From Acanthaster planci (taxonomy: Eukaryota; Echinodermata; Asteroidea; Valvatida; Acanthasteridae), in assembly GCF_001949145.1 (NCBI RefSeq), contig NW_019091528.1:167512-205668 (forward strand): a DNA stretch of 38,157 nt, written 5' to 3'. Made by a program: the position numbers and the translations under genes. The stretch's first letter is position 1, and every line of letters starts with the position of its first letter. Shown piece after piece: positions 35,071-38,157 of this stretch. Under the pieces are notes generated by a model. That model worked only from the letters and a program-made list of their open reading frames with translations, did no database searches and was not told the DNA's origin.

Positions 35071-37562
35071 TGTCACCTGCTTTACATGTGTCTTCAATTT
35101 TCTTCCCTTGCGCTTACCTGTGATATGTCATCATATATGAACACATGTACATGTATAAGATCTAGGTGAGCATGCTCAACATGTGGTAATAAATGAATGA
35201 TCTTAGGTTACTTGAGGTGCCAGACTGGGTCAAAAGGTTATGAACATGAACTTGAAGTGTCGAAAGCAATGGACATCCACAAACTACATGTACATTTTGG
35301 CCGTTTACTTGACTTGAGCTAATTTACCCATATGCAACCATTTTTCAGAACCGTTGAAAGCAGCATGAACTCTCCTTCGCTTTGTTCAACTAGGCTGACA
35401 TGTTTTTGTGTTGCATCATGAGATACTTCCCCAAGTCATTGACTTGGGGGTCAGTTACATGTCTATGTGCCTCACGGCGAGTAATCGCAAAATGTCACAA
35501 GTGCCAAATCGAACACATTCACACTTGCCCTAGTACATACAAGCGCATGGCAAGGTATTGAGCGCACTGATATCATTCTGGCCTTTGCTTCCTTTACACA
35601 CCTTTGGCTCAACCATGTTATAGCTGCGTCCTTTTAATAAGCCTTTTGCGAGTTAAATTTGAATAAAATCTGGTATACTGAATTCTTTAAATTCACGTAA
35701 ACATAACAATTTGAATTTTTAATACTAAAATCACTGTTGCTATACATGTACATGTACATGTACCTTGTGATTAGGGGCAAGCTTTTGGTTAGTTATATAC
35801 ATAAGAGATGCCTTGCAACAATACACACTTTGCAATGGATAAGAAGGGCACAAAGGAATTCCAGTCCATTCCAGAGATGGTGGTCGCTATGCGAAAGCTT
35901 TTCCCAAATCACGAGCTACATGTATACCAACAGTGACTTTAGTCTGGGGAATTCAAATTGTTACGTTTATGTGCAATAAGATAACTCGATGTTTAAAACT
36001 CGCAAATGGCTTATTAAGCTTTGGAGTAGCAAGATTAGCCCCACAATTAAAAAAACAGGAAACAAGTATTCTGTGGTGAGCCACAATAGCACCTCCACTG
36101 TAGAATTTTTTGTAATGGATGCTTGGAAATTTGATTGATCCATTTGTCAATGCAACGGAACATCATCAATTTTTGCAGTGCAGCCACACCATTCATGGGG
36201 ATGACTGATTCATGGGCACATGATCAGCAAACCTCCAATCAGACGATGAGGATTCATTCAGACTTTGCATAATTGAATAATAAAAAGAAGACAGCTTTGC
36301 TTCCAGTCTTGGTCTCCTTTAGACCAAATTCGCTATGATGGACTGGTACACATACATGTACATGTAAATGCATGGTGTCCGGCACATGACCTCACGACGG
36401 TGAAATCTGTGAAAAAGTGCCATAGCAAAATCAGGCATGGAAACTGAGGATTGTGCGATCCATAATTGACTGTAATATACAGGTATGTATGGCAGGCCGA
36501 GTGTGTCTGATTTTATTTTTAGGAGCCCTCTGGGCGAGATTGCCAAGTCTCTTTACCAACCCTCTAAATTTTTTATAAGCCCACCCGCTATTTCAAACAG
36601 TATCCTTCATCTCATAGCCGCATTATAATCTACATGTACACTGTACACGGACATGTGCATGTATCTTGTTTAATGCTGATTTAAAATATTTAAAATCAAA
36701 CTACACGTCCAAAGGGACACCTCAGAAGGTTGTTTGAACATTTAAAAAAGTCAATTTCCAATATTCCCATAGAAGTGTCTGACCTCCTTGCTGATGGCTC
36801 TTGAGATATGCACATGTAGTTGCCAATTTCATACGTGCAGTTTTTGTAGTCAACTCTGAAGAGTGGAAAACATGGTCTGATATTGGGTTGTCATCACGGA
36901 GATTGCTTAACCTTTCAAAGTAATCTCTGCAGACTTCATGATTTGCCTTTCCCAAACTGTTCTCAGCCTTTTGCTTGATGGATTCCCGACAAGAAGTCTC
37001 CACCTTCTGTCACGTGCTGTAGTGTACATGTACTTTCCTCTGCCCAAGCTATCGGTTGGCCTTTCAGGTCCCTGCAATCAAACACTTCACCACCCCACTG
37101 AAGAGTTTTGAAGGGTGAAAAATGTGCTCTCTGGGGCATTGATCTCTGTATAAAATGAAGGTTTAATTAAGATGGATGCTTGCATCTCTGGCTGTGGAGT
37201 CCCTGCAGCTTTGAGAGTTGCTGCTCTCAGTTGAGAGTTAACCTGCAAACCTGTAAATTGTATTTTAAAATAGAAGCGACACTTGTTTTCTTCTTAAATC
37301 ACCCCATCAAGAAAACGCCCGTTGTATGTCCAGTTCTGGAAAATAAAAGAGGAAGATGAATATCATATTAGTTGGTGGCACTGCCCAAGAAATCTTGCTG
37401 CTTCTGTTTCCTTGTTTTGTCTGACAGGACTTTCAAAATTTGTTATAGGTGTTTATGCTCCACCGTGCATGATTTGTACCTGCATTATGTGTGAAATCTT
37501 TAATACCGTTCCAAGATATCATTTACACTTCATCAACGTAATGACAGGAATTGCCAGAGAAC

Positions 37563-37632
37563 TTTGAAGGATTGAGGCTGAATGCAGTTTTTTTGCATGG
37601 ATTATCAGAGGATTTTGAAGGATTGAGGCTGG
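37563..37632. repeat. Short direct repeat
   Basis: TTTGAAGGATTGAGGCTG occurs twice (37563-37580 and 37615-37632), preceded each time by an AGAG-containing stretch, with a spacing of about 52 bases. A related ATTGACGGAGCTGG lies at 29449. Origin unknown. Confidence 0.7.
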
Positions 37633-38157
37633 TGCCTTAGCAAAAAGGCCTAGGGTTGGGGTTACTATACCCAGGCTCTCTCCTCCCTTCACTGCATCAC
37701 ACCATAGTGGCCCTTCCAAAAGTCCATATGAATCCATAAAAATCCCATATCAGCATCCAATTTGGCTTTCATGAACTTGTGTGATCATGCGGTCATACCT
37801 CCAGCCACAGACCTCATTTCCGAGCCTTTGCATTTTTTATCAGTGTGCCTCACTACAAAGCAAATATGAGTGGTGTGTCATCAAGGGGCAGATGTTGGCT
37901 TTGAAATGTGATAAGGACAAAGTGGGCTGGTGAGTGCGTGACTGAGCCATCAGGGGTGTTAGAAACATCAGTAATGATTATTGGCTGCTTTGTGATTCGT
38001 GAAATACAAGTAGTGAGGGCATTAAAGCAGAGGACCCACACAGTTCTTTTGGCTATTTTCATGTACATGTAATAAAATTACATGTTCCGGTACATGTACC
38101 ATTCTCTATCTTGACATCATCGTTATTCTTTTCTATTGCTCTCTTTTCGTCCACCCA

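Larger units (their letters stand above)
25957..38157 (+). other. PPCDC: PPCDC intron 2, at least 12.2 kb, runs off the window
   Basis: After the donor at 25957 I looked for the next PPCDC exon (the His-containing segment followed by a WAD-like motif and the APLDANT-like motif) on the plus strand and did not find it. The stretch holds family B copy 2 (27788-28050), TACATGTA arrays (28681-28710, 30135-30245, 32825-32899, 35741-35765) and several possible regulatory blocks. No nested gene was recognised. The 163-codon frame at 30042-30533 is largely a translation of TACATGTA words. Confidence 0.6.

Noticed and set aside
37322-37567. Frame beginning with a WKIKEED stretch, considered as the missing PPCDC exon 3
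   Set aside because: It lacks the DPVLHI-type histidine motif, the WAD motif and the APLDANT motif expected there; the W-K resemblance is chance.
1-38157. CRISPR arrays, tRNA, rRNA and prokaryotic operons
   Set aside because: No regularly spaced repeats with unique spacers, no cloverleaf or A/B-box pattern noticed, and no rRNA-like blocks. The spliced PPCDC exons and large introns show eukaryotic nuclear DNA.

Overview
This is eukaryotic genomic DNA. It is AT-rich and gene-poor, with spliced exons separated by kilobases, a palindrome-like (foldback) mobile element fragment and MITE-like inverted-repeat elements. The palindromic words TACATGTA and TACCGGTA recur throughout. There are no operons, ribosome-binding sites or prokaryotic features. 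A single-exon leucine-rich-repeat receptor gene, very large introns and this word and repeat style fit a marine invertebrate. An echinoderm (sea star or urchin) is my best guess, held at modest confidence; amphioxus, a hemichordate or a mollusc is not excluded.

Layout. Positions 1-2650 are AT-rich DNA with no recognisable gene. Positions 3280-5127 (minus strand) carry one intact, apparently intronless gene for a type I membrane LRR receptor: signal peptide, LRRNT, about 16 LRRs, LRRCT, one membrane span, and a short tail ending in a PDZ-ligand-like sequence. It has no TIR domain. Positions 5200-5540 are a CpG-containing stretch that may hold the promoters of this gene and of the rightward gene. 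Positions 5540-9990 are non-coding and include a head-to-head inverted repeat (8393-8679) bearing a hammerhead-like motif. Positions 10010-10174 and 25855-25956 are the first two coding exons of phosphopantothenoylcysteine decarboxylase (PPCDC, coenzyme A biosynthesis) on the plus strand. They are separated by a 15.7-kb intron, and a second intron runs past the window end (at least 12.2 kb). The remaining exons, including the one with the catalytic histidine, were not found.

The introns contain one roughly 280-bp inverted-repeat element (17603-17882), two diverged copies of a second inverted-repeat family (25119-25369 and 27788-28050), TACATGTA arrays, a 16-bp-arm hairpin, a small tandem repeat, and several moderately GC-rich blocks with clustered homeodomain-, POU- and TEAD-like sites that may be regulatory.

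The two genes have no evident functional link. I did not find a new multi-gene system. The observations most worth following are the hammerhead-like foldback element, the TAC-NN-GTA word enrichment (one copy of which forms the PPCDC intron 1 splice donor), the two-copy repeat family, and the enhancer-like site clusters.
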